Source: Planctomycetota bacterium
GTDB lineage: Bacteria; Planctomycetota; UBA1135; GCA-002686595
Length of the DNA stretch: 6,542 bases
Assembly: GCA_029259675.1 (NCBI GenBank)
Contig: JAJDES010000433.1
Location: 1-6,542, forward strand
Direction: 5' to 3'
Shown here piece after piece: positions 5,809 to 6,542 of this stretch (positions are counted from its first letter, which is position 1; the number at the start of each line of letters is the position of its first letter). The position numbers were made by a program, and so were the translations under genes. The notes beneath the pieces were generated by a model. The model saw nothing but the letters and a program-made list of their open reading frames with translations, searched no databases and was not told the DNA's origin.

Positions 5809-6542
5809 ATGCGCGGCAAGTCGAAGCGATCCAAGCGCTCGGCGCCCAAAGCGCGGCTTGCGAGCTTGTGGCTGCACATTGCGCAGCCACAGCCCAAGTT
5901 AAGACGCCGGGGCAAGGCCCAATCCAAGCGAGTATCCAAGGGCCAAGACGCGAAAAGCAAACTGTCGGAGTTTGCAAGGTGGTTGACCGAATCGGCGTGG
6001 AAAATCCTCAGGGGCTTCCTCGAAGCCAACCTCGCCATTATCAAGAGCAATCCCAGCGTTGCGCTGGTACCCATTTACGCCTTGGTTCGCGCCACCGGAA
6101 TCACCATCCAATCCGGCCAAACCGGCTTGCTGTTCAGCTTTGGGCGAGCGCGCACCGTTTTGGATCCCGGCTTTCGACTGCTGTTCCCCTTCCTGCAGGT
6201 GGTTCGCGTCTTGCCCACGCGCTCGCGCACCATGGACCTGCCCGCCCAAGAGGTCGTCACGATGGAAGGCTTGGTTTACATCGTGGACGCCAACCTTGTC
6301 TTTCGCATCGCGGATGTGCGCAAGGCACTCATCCAAATCGATGACCTCGATCGCGGCATGCATCAGATGCTGGCCCTCAGCGTGCAGCGAATCTTGCGCC
6401 GCTGCAGCCGCTCGGACCTGCGCGTGTCGGATGAACTCGATCAATCCCTCTCGCAGATCATGGGCCAACATCTGCAAGCTTGGGGAGTGGTCGTGGAACA
6501 CGCAGGCTTCACGAGCATTACCCCCTCACCTGTAACCCTGCG
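5809..6542 (+). CDS. SPFH/band-7 domain protein, second of the pair, truncated by the window edge
   Basis: Reading from the ATG at 5809 gives 244 residues with no stop before the window end. Residues 1-50 are a very basic Lys/Arg/Ser/Ala-rich extension. Residues ~52-98 are a mixed hydrophobic stretch (LRGFLEANLAIIK, VALVPIYALV) that could bind the membrane. The SPFH domain then runs from ~98 to the edge: SGQTGLLFSFGRART (102-116), MDLPAQEVVT (142-151), YIVDANLVFRI (157-167), KALIQIDDL (172-180) and FTSITPSPVTL near the end. It aligns with the preceding protein without gaps over about 150 residues; in the block beginning YxVD, 22 of 48 positions are identical, so the two are clear paralogues. 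The frame opens after a stop at 5752-5754; ATG 5809 is the first standard start, with only GGAT at a loose distance. A TTG at 5983 would remove the basic arm and keep the domain. The C-terminal part and any third gene lie outside. Confidence 0.87.
   Translation, partial: MRGKSKRSKRSAPKARLASLWLHIAQPQPKLRRRGKAQSKRVSKGQDAKSKLSEFARWLTESAWKILRGFLEANLAIIKSNPSVALVPIYALVRATGITIQSGQTGLLFSFGRARTVLDPGFRLLFPFLQVVRVLPTRSRTMDLPAQEVVTMEGLVYIVDANLVFRIADVRKALIQIDDLDRGMHQMLALSVQRILRRCSRSDLRVSDELDQSLSQIMGQHLQAWGVVVEHAGFTSITPSPVTL
5867..5891 (+). repeat. 9-bp inverted repeat inside the second SPFH gene
   Basis: TGTGGCTGC and GCAGCCACA form a perfect 9-bp stem with a 7-nt loop, in codons 20-28 of the basic N-terminal arm. 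It is the longest perfect stem I found in the window. There is no T-run after it. It could slow ribosomes or shape the mRNA between the two SPFH genes, or mark that translation starts further downstream. Confidence 0.45.

Noticed and set aside
5003..5977. 324-residue open frame on the minus strand opposite the first SPFH gene
   Set aside because: A reverse-strand shadow with no recognisable domain; the plus-strand SPFH protein fully explains the region.
5685..6344. 219-residue plus-strand frame overlapping both SPFH genes
   Set aside because: It is out of frame with both SPFH proteins, His/Arg/Gln-rich and without domain character, while the second SPFH frame shows clear homology to the first.

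Overview
This is a GC-rich bacterial window with five protein genes: a fusA that runs off the left edge, a two-gene operon on the same (minus) strand, and, divergent from that operon, a pair of related SPFH genes on the plus strand, the second of which runs off the right edge. The taxon cannot be fixed from the window. The cell is clearly bacterial, with EF-G, a LytM-type envelope protein and SPFH proteins. It encodes a class-I-like HMG-CoA reductase, which most bacteria lack. Three of the five starts have no Shine-Dalgarno sequence and a fourth has at best a weak one. A planctomycete or other PVC/deltaproteobacteria-like lineage would fit, but this is a low-confidence guess.

Layout. 1-1736 (minus) is the first 578 residues of elongation factor G, cut in domain IV. 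1737-2400 has no convincing gene. Its left part is the fusA leader, with a run of inverted repeats and one possible promoter; its right part may hold a weak terminator for the upstream operon. 2401-3480 (minus) encodes a three-helix membrane protein with a LytM/M23-type domain whose zinc ligands are mostly lost. 3477-4709 (minus) encodes an HMG-CoA reductase-like protein. These two genes overlap by 4 nt (GTGA) and are almost certainly co-translated. 4710-4990 is the divergent intergenic region. It holds a textbook intrinsic-terminator structure on the plus strand ahead of the first SPFH gene, with a competing upstream hairpin, so it looks like an attenuator. 4991-5770 and 5809 to the right edge (plus) encode two SPFH/band-7 paralogues.

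How the genes may work together (inference). HMG-CoA reductase feeds the mevalonate route to isoprenoids. SPFH proteins scaffold membrane microdomains, which in bacteria are reported to depend on isoprenoid lipids. A membrane-anchored, apparently non-catalytic LytM protein is the kind of domain that acts as a regulator or adaptor in the envelope. An HMG-CoA reductase/degenerate-LytM operon divergent from a tandem SPFH pair is therefore a candidate envelope or membrane-microdomain locus. The enzyme lacks the usual catalytic histidine position, and the peptidase-like protein lacks its metal site, so both 'enzymes' may be atypical. No CRISPR array, insertion sequence, tRNA or rRNA was seen.
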